NCBI GenBank assembly: GCA_963791995.1
Contig: CAWBUQ010000008.1
Location: 186,001-250,000 of the forward strand
Source of the DNA: Bog-473 sp963791995
GTDB lineage: Bacteria > Actinomycetota > Acidimicrobiia > Acidimicrobiales > RAAP-2
Direction of reading: 5' to 3'
Length of the DNA stretch: 64,000 nt
The notes under the pieces: model-generated
Seen by the model: the letters and a program-made list of their open reading frames with translations, nothing else
Database searches by the model: none
What the model was told of the DNA's origin: nothing
Shown here: in pieces, positions 43,146-51,344 of the stretch
Layout: each line of letters opens with the position of its first letter
How positions within the stretch are numbered: position 1 is the stretch's first letter
Position numbers and translations under genes: made by a program

Positions 43146-44888
43146 GTGGCTCGCCCCCGCCGGGCCCGGACCCTCCCCCTGCGGACCTCGGCCGTCTACG
43201 TCGCCGGCGGCACCGCGGTGTCGCGCGTCACGGGCTTGCTCCGCTTCGTCGCGTTGGCCTGGGCGCTCGGGCAGACGCTACTGGCGGACTCGTACAACCT
43301 GGCCAACACCACGCCCAACATGCTCTACGACGTCGTCCTCGGCGGCGTGCTCTCGGCCACCTTCATCCCGGTCTTCGTGGACCGCCTGGCCAACCGCGAG
43401 GAGAGCGAGGCCTTCGAGTCCATTTCGGCCGTGATCACCGTGTCGGTCGTGGTCCTGGTGGTGACGAGCCTCGCCGCGCTCGTCGCCGCGCCCTACCTCA
43501 TCAACGCGCTCACCACGCTCGACACCCACGCGGATCCCGGCCACATCCACCAGGTCGTGCTCGAGCGCCAGGTCGCCACGACGTTCTTGCGCTGGTTCGT
43601 CATCCAGATCGCCGCCTATGGCCTCTTCGCCCTCGGGGCCGCGCTGCTCAACACGCGTCGGCGCTTCGTGGCCGTCGCCTGGGCGCCGATCGTCAACAAC
43701 CTCGTCTGCATCGGCATCTTGATCTGGTTCGGTCTGTGGGCCGGGCACGGGGCCGACCTCGCCAGCGTCGAGCAGCACCACACCCAGCTCGTGCTCCTGG
43801 GCCTCGGCACGTCGCTCGGGGTGGTGTTCCAAGGGGTCGCGCTGATCCCCAGCCTGCGCGACGCCGACCTGCGCCTGCTGCGCTGGCACTGGAACCTCCA
43901 CGACGACGCGCTGCGCGCCGTGGTGCGCCTGGGCGGCTGGACATTCGGCTTCGTGCTGGCCAACCAGCTGGCGCTGTTCGTCGTCACCATCCTGGCGGGC
44001 AGTGTGGCGGGGCCGGACCCGGTGTCCTCGTACACCTACGCCTACGCCTTCTTCCAGCTCCCCTACGGCATCATCGCAGTGACCGTGATGTCGGTGGTCA
44101 CGCCGGACCTGGCCGAGAAGTGGTCGACGGGACGCCAGGACGCGTTCTTGCACCGGATGACCGGGGGTCTGCGCGCCGTGCTCGCGCTGATCATCCCCTC
44201 TGCGGTCGGGATGCTGTTGCTGGCCAAGCCGGCCGTCGCGCTGCTGCTCGGGCACGGGCACAGCACGCCCAGCGAGACCGCCACCACCGGCGCCGCGCTG
44301 GCCATGTTCGCGCTGGGGCTGCCGGGCTTCTGCACCTACCTGTACTTCGTGCGCGTGCTCCAGTCCATGCAGCGCACGAGGGTGGCCTTCTACTTGTATC
44401 TCGTCGAGAACGGGCTGAACATCGTGCTGGCGCTGGTCCTGGTGCACCCGCTCGGCGTGCGCGGACTCGCTCTCTCGCTGTCCATCGCGTACACCGTCGC
44501 CGCCCTGCTGGCCTTCGCCACCTTCCACCAGTGGTTCGGGCGCCTGGCCGACCACGCCACGTGGGCACCCTTGTGGCGCGTCGTCGTCGCCAGCGTCCCC
44601 ATGGCCGTCGTCGTCCTGGTGGTCTCCAACGTCTCGGGGTCGACCACCCTGGCCGGCCTCGTGGCCCGCGTGGTCGGCGCCGTCGTGGCGGGCGGGCTCA
44701 CCTTCGGCGCCGTCGTGGTGCTCCTCGGGCGTCGCCATGACGCCCGTCGGCCGCCCCCGCCGCCCCCCTCGCCGCCGTCGCGCCCGCCTCCGGCCTCCTC
44801 CGTGCCCCCGCCGGCGTCGCCGCGCGCCGCGACCCCCGTCGTGCGACGCGTGGGTCCGGGCCCGATCGGCTCGCCGCGCCGCGCCTGA
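43146..44888 (+). CDS. murJ: Lipid II flippase MurJ/MviN family protein
   Basis: This 580-residue polytopic membrane protein has about 14 helices. SRVTGLLRFVALAWALG and NLANTTPNMLYDVVLGGVLS are family N-terminal motifs, and YTYAYAFFQLPYGIIAVTVM is the conserved middle segment. MurJ moves lipid II to the outer face for peptidoglycan synthesis. The C-terminal 50 residues are Pro/Arg-rich and cytoplasmic. There is no kinase-like or carbohydrate-binding extension of the mycobacterial MviN type. GTG 43146 follows the upstream stop by two bases. GTG 43089 would overlap it by 55 bases. Confidence 0.92.
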   Translation: MARPRRARTLPLRTSAVYVAGGTAVSRVTGLLRFVALAWALGQTLLADSYNLANTTPNMLYDVVLGGVLSATFIPVFVDRLANREESEAFESISAVITVSVVVLVVTSLAALVAAPYLINALTTLDTHADPGHIHQVVLERQVATTFLRWFVIQIAAYGLFALGAALLNTRRRFVAVAWAPIVNNLVCIGILIWFGLWAGHGADLASVEQHHTQLVLLGLGTSLGVVFQGVALIPSLRDADLRLLRWHWNLHDDALRAVVRLGGWTFGFVLANQLALFVVTILAGSVAGPDPVSSYTYAYAFFQLPYGIIAVTVMSVVTPDLAEKWSTGRQDAFLHRMTGGLRAVLALIIPSAVGMLLLAKPAVALLLGHGHSTPSETATTGAALAMFALGLPGFCTYLYFVRVLQSMQRTRVAFYLYLVENGLNIVLALVLVHPLGVRGLALSLSIAYTVAALLAFATFHQWFGRLADHATWAPLWRVVVASVPMAVVVLVVSNVSGSTTLAGLVARVVGAVVAGGLTFGAVVVLLGRRHDARRPPPPPPSPPSRPPPASSVPPPASPRAATPVVRRVGPGPIGSPRRA

Positions 44889-44982
44889 GGGGCCCGAGCA
44901 CCGGACGCGCCGGCACACCCTCGAGGCGCACGGTCACGGCCGTGTCCAGGTGGCGCCGGCGCCCCCGTGGCAGACTCCCCTC

Positions 44983-45843
44983 ATGCCCGGCGTCCACATC
45001 GTGACCGACAGCGCCTGTGACCTGACCGACCAACTGGTGAAGGAGCACAACGTCATCGTCGTGCCGCTCACGATCCGCTTCGGTGCCGAGGAACTCGAGG
45101 ACCGCCGCCAGCTCAGCCCCGAGGAGTTCTGGGACCGTTGCCGGGGCAAGGGTGACCTGCCCGAGACCGCCGCCCCCTCCCCCGGCGCCTTCCAGGCCGC
45201 GTTCGCCCAGGCGGCCGACGAGGGAGCGGACGCCGTGCTCTGCCTCACCATCTCCTCGAAGGTGTCGGGCACCTACGGCTCGGCCATGACGGCTGCCGCC
45301 ACGTTCAGCGGGGTCCCCGTCACGGTGGTCGACACCTTCAGCCTCACCATGGGCCAGGGCCTGCTCGTCATCGCGGCGGCCGAGGAGGCGGCCGGCGGCG
45401 CCGATCTCGACGCGCTCGTCACCGCCACCGAGGACCGCATCGGCCGCACCCATATTTACGGGGTGATCGGCGGGCTCGAGCACCTCCAGCGCGGCGGGCG
45501 CATCGGCGGGGCGCGTGCGTTGCTCGGATCACTGCTCAACATCAAGCCGGTCATCCAGCTCAAGGACGGCGAAGTGGCCGAGGAGTCCAAGCAGCGCACC
45601 AGGGCGCGGGCGCTCGCCTACCTGACCGAGAAGGTGAAGGCCGACGCACCCCTCGAGCGGATCGCCGTGGCCGACGGTGCCTGCGACGACTTCCCCGACG
45701 TGCTGGCCTCCATGGGCGCCATCGCCACCGAACACCCGCTGCTCTCGGTCGATCTCGGCCCGGTGGTGGGTACCCACGCCGGACCGAACACCGTGGGCGT
45801 CTGCTACATCGTCCCTGCCAGGGCCGCTGGCGGCGCCGGGTAG
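44983..45843 (+). CDS. DegV family fatty-acid-binding protein
   Basis: This 286-residue DegV protein starts MPGVHIVTDSACDLTDQL (the TDSxxDL start is diagnostic). It continues with TAAPSPGAFQAAFAQAADEG, CLTISSKVSGTYGSAMTAA and HLQRGGRIGGARALLGSLLN. DegV/FakB proteins bind a fatty acid and present it to FakA kinase. No fakA is seen here. ATG 44983 is supported by the family N-terminus. It is not normally part of this origin cluster, where sigM sits in other actinobacteria. Confidence 0.92.
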   Translation: MPGVHIVTDSACDLTDQLVKEHNVIVVPLTIRFGAEELEDRRQLSPEEFWDRCRGKGDLPETAAPSPGAFQAAFAQAADEGADAVLCLTISSKVSGTYGSAMTAAATFSGVPVTVVDTFSLTMGQGLLVIAAAEEAAGGADLDALVTATEDRIGRTHIYGVIGGLEHLQRGGRIGGARALLGSLLNIKPVIQLKDGEVAEESKQRTRARALAYLTEKVKADAPLERIAVADGACDDFPDVLASMGAIATEHPLLSVDLGPVVGTHAGPNTVGVCYIVPARAAGGAG

Positions 45844-45852
45844 TCTCCCTCC

Positions 45853-46155
45853 GTGGCTGAAAACGACCTCTCCGACGCGCTGTCCGAGCGAGCCCTCGAC
45901 ACGGTCGACGCCGTCGTCGCCACCGTCAACGACAAGGCGATCCGTCCCGCCATCGTGGCCGCCCGGGGCATCGTCTTCGGCGTGGTCATCGCCGTCATGG
46001 GCATCACCACCGTCGTGCTCTTCTGCGTGGGCTTCATCCGCGTGACCACCATCGCCGGTCACCGCATCTGGGCCTCTTACATCGTGCTGGGCCTCATCTT
46101 CAGCATCGTCGGCGCCGTCCTTTACTCGCGCCGCGGCATCCCGCCCGATGCCTGA
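45853..46155 (+). CDS. Small two-helix membrane protein (100 aa)
   Basis: An amphipathic N-terminus (residues 1-35) is followed by two membrane helices, near 37-62 (IVFGVVIAVMGITTVVLFCV) and 72-92 (YIVLGLIFSIVGAVLYS). No family name is recognised. It starts nine bases after the DegV stop and overlaps trxB by eight bases, so all three are probably co-transcribed. Small phage-holin-like or envelope proteins in this position are known from other actinobacteria, but the role is unknown. Confidence 0.7.
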   Translation: MAENDLSDALSERALDTVDAVVATVNDKAIRPAIVAARGIVFGVVIAVMGITTVVLFCVGFIRVTTIAGHRIWASYIVLGLIFSIVGAVLYSRRGIPPDA

Positions 46156-47110
46156 GCGGCGCGAGGTCGTCATCATCGGCAGCGGCCCGGCCGGCCTGAC
46201 TGCCGCCCTCTACGCCGCGCGCGCCCAGCTGCACCCCCTCGTCATCGAAGGCGAACCCTCGTCCACCAGCGACCAGCCCGGCGGGCAGCTCATGCTCACG
46301 ACCGACGTCGAGAACTATCCGGGCTTCGTCGACGGGATCATGGGACCCGAGCTGATGGGCATCATGCGGGCGCAGGCGCAGCGCTTCGAGGCCGAGCTGC
46401 GTACGGCCAAGGTCAGCCGCGTCGACGTCACGCCCTGGCCCTTCGAGGTCTGGGTCGGCGACCCCGACGCCGCCGAACCGACCGTCGTGGCCGATTCCCT
46501 CATCGTGGCCACGGGCGCCCGCTCCCTCATGCTCGGTGTCCCCAACGAGGACCGGCTCCTCGGCTACGGCGTCTCGACCTGCGCCACCTGCGACGGCTTC
46601 TTCTTCCGCGACCAGCACATCGCCGTGGCCGGCGGCGGCGACTCGGCCATGGAGGAGGCGCTCTTCCTTGCTCGCTTCGGCTCCAAGGTCACGATCATTC
46701 ACCGCCGCGACGAGCTGCGCGCCTCGAGGATCATGCAGGACCGCGCCCGTGCCAACGACAAGATCGAGTTCAAGTGGAACTCGGTGATCACCGACATCGT
46801 CGGCGACACCAAGGTCTCGGGACTGCGCCTGCGCGACACCGTCACGGGCGAGGAATCCGACCTGAATGCGACGGGACTCTTCGTCGCCATCGGCCACGAG
46901 CCCAACTCCTCCCTGTTCAAGGGGCAGATCGAGCTCGAGGACAACGGATATGTGCGCACGTTCGACGGGACGACGAGGACCAGCGTGGACGGGGTTTTTG
47001 CCTGCGGCGACGTGCAGGACCACTACTACCGCCAGGCCATCACCTCGGCCGGGTCGGGCTGCATGGCCGCCATCGACGCCGAGCGCTGGCTCGAGGCGAA
47101 GGGCGAATAG
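46148..47110 (+). CDS. trxB: Thioredoxin-disulfide reductase
   Basis: This 320-residue flavoenzyme reduces thioredoxin with NADPH. The FAD motif is IIGSGPAGLTAALYAA, the redox-active pair is CATC (VSTCATCDGFFF), the NADPH motif is VAGGGDSAMEEALFL, and the C-terminal FAD loop is GVFACGDVQD. Length and order are standard. It is followed by trxA after 55 bases, the usual pairing next to the origin in actinobacteria. Confidence 0.97.
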   Translation: MPERREVVIIGSGPAGLTAALYAARAQLHPLVIEGEPSSTSDQPGGQLMLTTDVENYPGFVDGIMGPELMGIMRAQAQRFEAELRTAKVSRVDVTPWPFEVWVGDPDAAEPTVVADSLIVATGARSLMLGVPNEDRLLGYGVSTCATCDGFFFRDQHIAVAGGGDSAMEEALFLARFGSKVTIIHRRDELRASRIMQDRARANDKIEFKWNSVITDIVGDTKVSGLRLRDTVTGEESDLNATGLFVAIGHEPNSSLFKGQIELEDNGYVRTFDGTTRTSVDGVFACGDVQDHYYRQAITSAGSGCMAAIDAERWLEAKGE

Positions 47111-47165
47111 GCCGAGGGAACAGAACCGGGTGGGGCGGCGTTACACCCGCTGACAAGGAGATGCG

Positions 47166-47492
47166 ATGAGCGAGAACATCGAAACACTGACCGACGCGAC
47201 ATTCGACGAGCAGGTCAAGGGTTCTGACGTGCCCGTGTTGGTAGACTTTTGGGCCGAGTGGTGTGGCCCGTGCAAGATGATCTCCCCGGTGCTGGAGGAG
47301 ATCGCGCAAGAGCAGGCGGGCAAGATCCGGATCGGCAAGCTCAACATCGACGACAACCTCGACGTGACGCGCCGGTTCGAAGTGATGAGCATCCCGACGC
47401 TGATCCTGTTCAAGGACGGGGAGCCTCAGGTCCGCCTGATCGGGGCCAAGCCCAAGGGCCAGCTGCTCGAGGAGATCTCGGCCTACCTGTAG
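47166..47492 (+). CDS. trxA: Thioredoxin
   Basis: This 108-residue thioredoxin has the active site WCGPC (DFWAEWCGPCKMISPVL) and the cis-Pro motif MSIPTLILF. The ATG has AAGGAG (47155-47160) five bases upstream. It is reduced by TrxB encoded just before, and can serve ribonucleotide reductase and peroxiredoxins such as the PrxQ-type protein at 17578. Confidence 0.97.
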   Translation: MSENIETLTDATFDEQVKGSDVPVLVDFWAEWCGPCKMISPVLEEIAQEQAGKIRIGKLNIDDNLDVTRRFEVMSIPTLILFKDGEPQVRLIGAKPKGQLLEEISAYL

Positions 47493-47494
47493 GC

Positions 47495-48463
47495 CTGCCC
47501 CTCGTCATCTGGGACCGCGGTCCCGCGGTCACCGACGTCCAACACCGTCTGAGCGCCGCCCTCGGCACGCACGTCGACTCCGACGGCGTCTTCGGACCCG
47601 CCACCCGGGCCGCCGTCGAGGCCTTCCAGCGCCTGCGGGGTCTGCGCGTGGACGGCGTCTGCGGTCCCCAGACCTGGAACACCCTGGTCGAGGCCGGTTT
47701 TCGGCTCGGCGACCGCTTCTTGTACCGCCGGACCCCCATGCTGCGGGGTGACGACGTGGCCGAGCTCCAGCAGCGCCTGTGCAGCTTGGGCTTCGACACC
47801 GAGCGGGTGGACGGCATCTTCGGCGACGCCACCGTGCGCGCCCTGGCCGAGTTCCAGCGCAACGCCGGCCTCCCCGTCGACGGCATCGTCGGCGGAGCCA
47901 CCCTGGCCGAGCTGCTCCGCCTCGGGAGCCGCCACGACACCTCCGAGCTGGTCTCGGCCGTGCGGGCCCGGGCCGCCCTGCGCGACACGCCACGGAGCCT
48001 GCGCGGCCGTCACGTCGCCGTCGGTGAGGGTGGCGGGCTCGGCAGCGTGGCCGGGGCCCTGCGTCGGCGCCTGACCCTGGCCGGGATCCAGGTCAGCGAG
48101 CTCCACCACCCCGACGACGCGGTGCAGGCCAAGGAGGCCAACGAGCTCGACGTGGACGTGTTCGTCGGGCTGCGCCTCAACCCCTCCCTCTCCTCGTGCA
48201 TGACCGCGTACTGGTCGGGCACCCACGACGAATCCCCCGGCGGTCGCCGGCTGGCCGAGCTGGTCCAGGCCGCCGTGCCCGTGGCGCTCGGTATCGACGA
48301 CGGCGGCGTGCGTGGCATGTCCCTGCCGATTCTGCGCGAAACCCGGATGCCGGCCGTGGTGGTCGAGGTGGGCCCGGCCAGCACCGTGGTCGAGCGTGCC
48401 ACCACGCTGGCCGCCGCCCTGGCCGGTGCCCTCGGGCACTGGGCCGACGCCTCCTGGGACTGA
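47495..48463 (+). CDS. CwlM-like protein: two peptidoglycan-binding domains plus a degenerate amidase_3 domain
   Basis: This is a protein of about 322 residues. Two PG_binding_1 repeats (DSDGVFGPATRAAVEAFQ and VDGIFGDATVRALAEFQ) are followed by an amidase_3-like domain. At the zinc-ligand positions the domain has VAVGEGGG instead of DxGHGG, and VFVGLRLNPS instead of the SLHAN-type strand. The final VVVEVGP keeps the Glu. It is therefore probably inactive, like mycobacterial CwlM, which regulates MurA. Gene position (after trxA, before parB) matches cwlM. No ATG, GTG or TTG precedes the first domain, so CTG 47495 is the likely start. Confidence 0.78.
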   Translation: MPLVIWDRGPAVTDVQHRLSAALGTHVDSDGVFGPATRAAVEAFQRLRGLRVDGVCGPQTWNTLVEAGFRLGDRFLYRRTPMLRGDDVAELQQRLCSLGFDTERVDGIFGDATVRALAEFQRNAGLPVDGIVGGATLAELLRLGSRHDTSELVSAVRARAALRDTPRSLRGRHVAVGEGGGLGSVAGALRRRLTLAGIQVSELHHPDDAVQAKEANELDVDVFVGLRLNPSLSSCMTAYWSGTHDESPGGRRLAELVQAAVPVALGIDDGGVRGMSLPILRETRMPAVVVEVGPASTVVERATTLAAALAGALGHWADASWD

Positions 48464-48734
48464 TCCGCACCCGGGGATCCGCCGAATCTCCCCGACAACG
48501 GATCCACAACGGAACCACAACGTCTGATCAACTCTCAACGATTACTGGTAATTACAATCCCCGTACGGGTCGTCCTCGGCAACGGGGGAGGCCGACAAAG
48601 GGCCCTCTGACAACGCCGCCACAATGGGCGACGGTTACGCGATCAATGCTTCCGGCGGATGAACCAGGTGACAATCCACAACGTCATGCACAGGTTGTGG
48701 ATGAAGCTGAACAGACCGTTGACGGTTCTGTGAA
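48464..48734. other. Convergent intergenic region with DnaA-box-like motifs and an inverted repeat
   Basis: These 271 bases lie between the ends of the cwlM-like gene and parB. They hold two adjacent 11-base direct repeats (GGATCCACAAC at 48500-48510 and GGAACCACAAC at 48511-48521). There is also a perfect inverted repeat, ATCCACAAC (48674-48682) and GTTGTGGAT (48694-48702). DnaA-box-like sites are 48500-48508 (7/9), 48672-48680 (7/9) and TCATCCACA on the minus strand at 48696-48704 (8/9). A short AT-rich patch with GTAATTAC lies near 48542-48560. The inverted repeat could also act as a bidirectional terminator. Confidence 0.45.
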
Positions 48735-49685
48735 CTACGTGACGACGCCGTCACCAACCATGGCGCGATAGATGCGCTCGAGGTCCTCGAGGGTGGCGAA
48801 TTCCACGACCAGGCGCCCCCGACGGTTCTGGATGTCCACCTTGACCCGGGTGTTCAGGTAGGTCGAGAGGAGCTCCTCGAGCTCGAGCACACCGGGCTCG
48901 GGGAGCTTGCGCGTCGGTGGCCGGCGGATGCCCTCCACGGGGACCGTGGTGGTCTCGGCCACCGGAGCAGGCTCCTCGGGAGCCTCGGGCTCGTCGGGGA
49001 CGACCCGCAGCTCGGTGCCGCCGTTGCGTACCAACTCCTCGACGGCCCGCACCGTCAGGCCCTCCTGGACGATCCGTTCGACCAGGCGCTCTTGCAGGGC
49101 GCGGTCGGGCGTCCCCAGGAGGGCCCTGGCATGCCCGGCCGAGATCGACCCTTCGGCGAGGGCCTGCTGGGCCCCGGCCGGCAGCTGCAGCAGCCGCAGC
49201 GTGTTGGTCACGGTGGCCCGGCCCTTCCCCATGCGGCTGGCCACCTGTTCGTGCGTGAGGCCGAACTCGTCGATGAGCTGTTGGTAGGCCGCTGCCTCCT
49301 CGAGCGCGTTGAGGTCGACCCGGTGCAGGTTCTCCACCAGCGCCTGCTCGAGGCTGCCGACGTCGTCGGCGATCTGGACCAGGACGGGGATGGTCTGCAG
49401 TCCGGCCCGGCGGGCGGCCCGCCAGCGTCGCTCCCCCGCGATGAGCTCGTAGTTCTCGGTCTCGTCCTGGAGCTGCCGTACCAGGACGGGTTGGAGCAGC
49501 CCCACCGCCTTGATGGAGGCGGCCAGCGCGGCCATGGACTCCTCGTCGAAGTGGCTGCGGGGTTGGAAGACGTTGGGACGGATGTGCGAGATCGGCACGA
49601 CCCGGAGCAGCGAGTCGGACTCCCCCATCACCTCGCCCGGAATGAGGGCGCTCAGCCCCTTACCCAGTCCGCTGCGGCGCGCCAT
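48735..49685 (-). CDS. parB: Chromosome-partitioning protein ParB
   Basis: This 316-residue CTP-dependent DNA clamp binds parS and loads SMC. Motifs are SHIRPNVFQPRSHFDEESM, ELIAGERRWRAARRAGL (box I/GERRxRA), LVENLHRVDLNALEEAAAYQ and the helix-turn-helix TNTLRLLQLP. A Pro/Glu-rich linker precedes the dimer domain (LEELLSTYLNTRVKVD). It overlaps the 3-prime end of parA by 26 bases. Two parS sites lie about 1.4 kb away, between parA and rsmG. Confidence 0.96.
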   Translation of the reverse strand: MARRSGLGKGLSALIPGEVMGESDSLLRVVPISHIRPNVFQPRSHFDEESMAALAASIKAVGLLQPVLVRQLQDETENYELIAGERRWRAARRAGLQTIPVLVQIADDVGSLEQALVENLHRVDLNALEEAAAYQQLIDEFGLTHEQVASRMGKGRATVTNTLRLLQLPAGAQQALAEGSISAGHARALLGTPDRALQERLVERIVQEGLTVRAVEELVRNGGTELRVVPDEPEAPEEPAPVAETTTVPVEGIRRPPTRKLPEPGVLELEELLSTYLNTRVKVDIQNRRGRLVVEFATLEDLERIYRAMVGDGVVT

Positions 49686-50772
49686 TGCTCACCTCCTTGG
49701 CCAGCTCGCGATAGGCAACAGCGCCACGCGAGGCTGGATCGAAAACCGTGATCGGCTGCCCGAACGAGGGCGCCTCGGACAAACGGACCGTGCGAGGGAT
49801 CATCACCCGGCACACCCGATCGGCGAAATGCTCCCGGACCTCGTTGGCCACGTCGACCGAGAGCCGGGTCCGGGCGTCGTACATGGTCAGCACGATCGTC
49901 GAGACCTCCAGTGTCTCGTTGAGGTTCGAGGAGACCAGGTTCACGTTGCGCAGGAGCTGGCTCAAGCCCTCGAGGGCGTAGTACTCGCACTGGATCGGCA
50001 CGAGGACCTCTTGCGCGGCCGCCAGGCCGTTGACCGTGATGAGGCCGAGCGAGGGCGGGCAGTCGATCAGGACGAAGTCGAAGTCCTCGACGACCGAGTC
50101 GATGGCCTTCTTGAGCTTGAGCTCACGGCTGAAGGCCGGGACGAGCTCGATCTCGACGCCCGCCAGGTCGATGGTGGCGGGCGCCACGAAGAGCTTCTTG
50201 ACGCTGGTCGGCTCGATGCAGTCCTCGAGGGGCTGGTCCCGCATGATGACGTCGTACATCGACAGCTCGAAGTTGCGTGCCTCGACTCCGAGTCCGGTCG
50301 TGGCGTTGCCCTGGGGATCGAGGTCGATCACCAGGACCCGGTAATCCATTTCGGCCAGGGCGGCGCCGAGGTTGACCGTCGTCGTGGTCTTGCCGACGCC
50401 ACCCTTTTGATTCGCGATCGCGATGACCCGGGGGAGCTCACGCATCGTGGGCTTGGCCCCGTTCAAGAGTTCGGTCGCGTCCTGCCCGATCGTCGGCGGC
50501 CGCATTTTCGGCTCCTCTGGGGCCTGCACCGCCACGGCAGGCTCTGGTTCGGGGTCGGGGTCGGGTGGCGTCTCGATGAGCGGCGCCATGGTAGCCGCGA
50601 CCTCCCCGGGGGAGGAAACCGGCGCCACGGACCCGGCCAGCCCGTTGCTGCCGACAGGTTGCTCGTCTCGGGCCACGTGAGCGCCTCGCTCCGCCTCGTC
50701 GGACACCGCCGCGTCGACAGGCTCTGGCCCGACCGGCGCTGCGGAACCAGGGGAGTCGGGTCCCGGCGGCAC
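49660..50772 (-). CDS. parA: Chromosome-partitioning ATPase ParA (Soj)
   Basis: This 370-residue deviant-Walker ATPase has ANQKGGVGKTTTTVNLGAAL (Walker A with the signature Lys) near residue 125, VIDLDPQGNATTGLG, and FVLIDCPPSLGL. It segregates origins with ParB. About 110 Pro/Glu-rich residues precede the ATPase core. The frame may extend further: with an indel near 50800, the basic peptide MRIRRRDKDNTEKASAPKEP (ATG 51019) and an acidic/Pro linker would join it. Shorter starts such as ATG near 50585 or 50505 cannot be excluded. Confidence 0.92.
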   Translation of the reverse strand: MPPGPDSPGSAAPVGPEPVDAAVSDEAERGAHVARDEQPVGSNGLAGSVAPVSSPGEVAATMAPLIETPPDPDPEPEPAVAVQAPEEPKMRPPTIGQDATELLNGAKPTMRELPRVIAIANQKGGVGKTTTTVNLGAALAEMDYRVLVIDLDPQGNATTGLGVEARNFELSMYDVIMRDQPLEDCIEPTSVKKLFVAPATIDLAGVEIELVPAFSRELKLKKAIDSVVEDFDFVLIDCPPSLGLITVNGLAAAQEVLVPIQCEYYALEGLSQLLRNVNLVSSNLNETLEVSTIVLTMYDARTRLSVDVANEVREHFADRVCRVMIPRTVRLSEAPSFGQPITVFDPASRGAVAYRELAKEVSNGAPQRTG

Positions 50773-51091
50773 CGGTGTGGGCTCAGCCTGGCTGGCGACG
50801 GGGGACTCGGGTTCGGGGACGCGGGCGGCGGGCGGCGGGTTCGCCCTCCGCCGACGTGGGTGGGGGAGCCGCCGCCACGTCCGTTCCGAGACTGATGACC
50901 GGATCGGTCGAAGTGGGCGCGGACTCAGGCCGGGCCGGCAGCTCTTGGTCGTAGGGGACGGGCTCTTTGGGAGCTGATGCCTTCTCGGTGTTGTCCTTGT
51001 CCCGGCGCCTGATTCGCATCAAGCAGATTCTCCCGACCACGGCACGTCGCCTATCCTGGCCTGCCTCAGCACCAAGGTCAAGACTTGAGGT

Positions 51092-51107
51092 TGTTTCACG
51101 TGGAACC
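51092..51107. promoter_or_regulatory. parS site (ParB-binding centromere), copy 1
   Basis: TGTTTCACGTGGAACC. Its reverse complement matches the parS consensus TGTTCCACGTGAAACA at 15 of 16 positions. It lies about 75 bases upstream of the possible extended ParA start, so it may also let ParB repress parAB. Confidence 0.9.
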
Positions 51108-51181
51108 TTGGGTCCAGGTTGGGATCGGACCGGCTTCGCCGGTCCTCGGGCGCTTCACCGAGTTCACCGGGAGATTACTTA

Positions 51182-51197
51182 CGTTTCACGTGAAACA
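51182..51197. promoter_or_regulatory. parS site (ParB-binding centromere), copy 2
   Basis: CGTTTCACGTGAAACA contains a perfect 14-base palindrome, GTTTCACGTGAAAC (51183-51196), and differs from the parS consensus only at the first base. It is 90 bases from copy 1 and about 4 kb from dnaA. Confidence 0.95.
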
Positions 51198-51344
51198 AAT
51201 CCGGCGTTCCCGGCCCCCGGCAAACCGAGGCCGCACGGACCATCCTTGTCGGACAGTGGGGAAGCGGGGCGCCCGAGCGGGGCGCCGAGCCTCTCCTCGG
51301 GCGCCCCGGCCTCAGACACCGACGACCTCAGACCACCTCACGAC

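Larger units (their letters stand above)
50773..51344. other. parA-rsmG intergenic region carrying the parS sites
   Basis: The left part (50783-51019) is open on the minus strand and probably encodes the N-terminal extension of ParA, displaced by one apparent indel near 50800. The remainder, 51020-51344, has no gene. It contains two parS sites and otherwise no clear promoter. The parA promoter should lie close to the parS copy at 51092. Confidence 0.5.
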
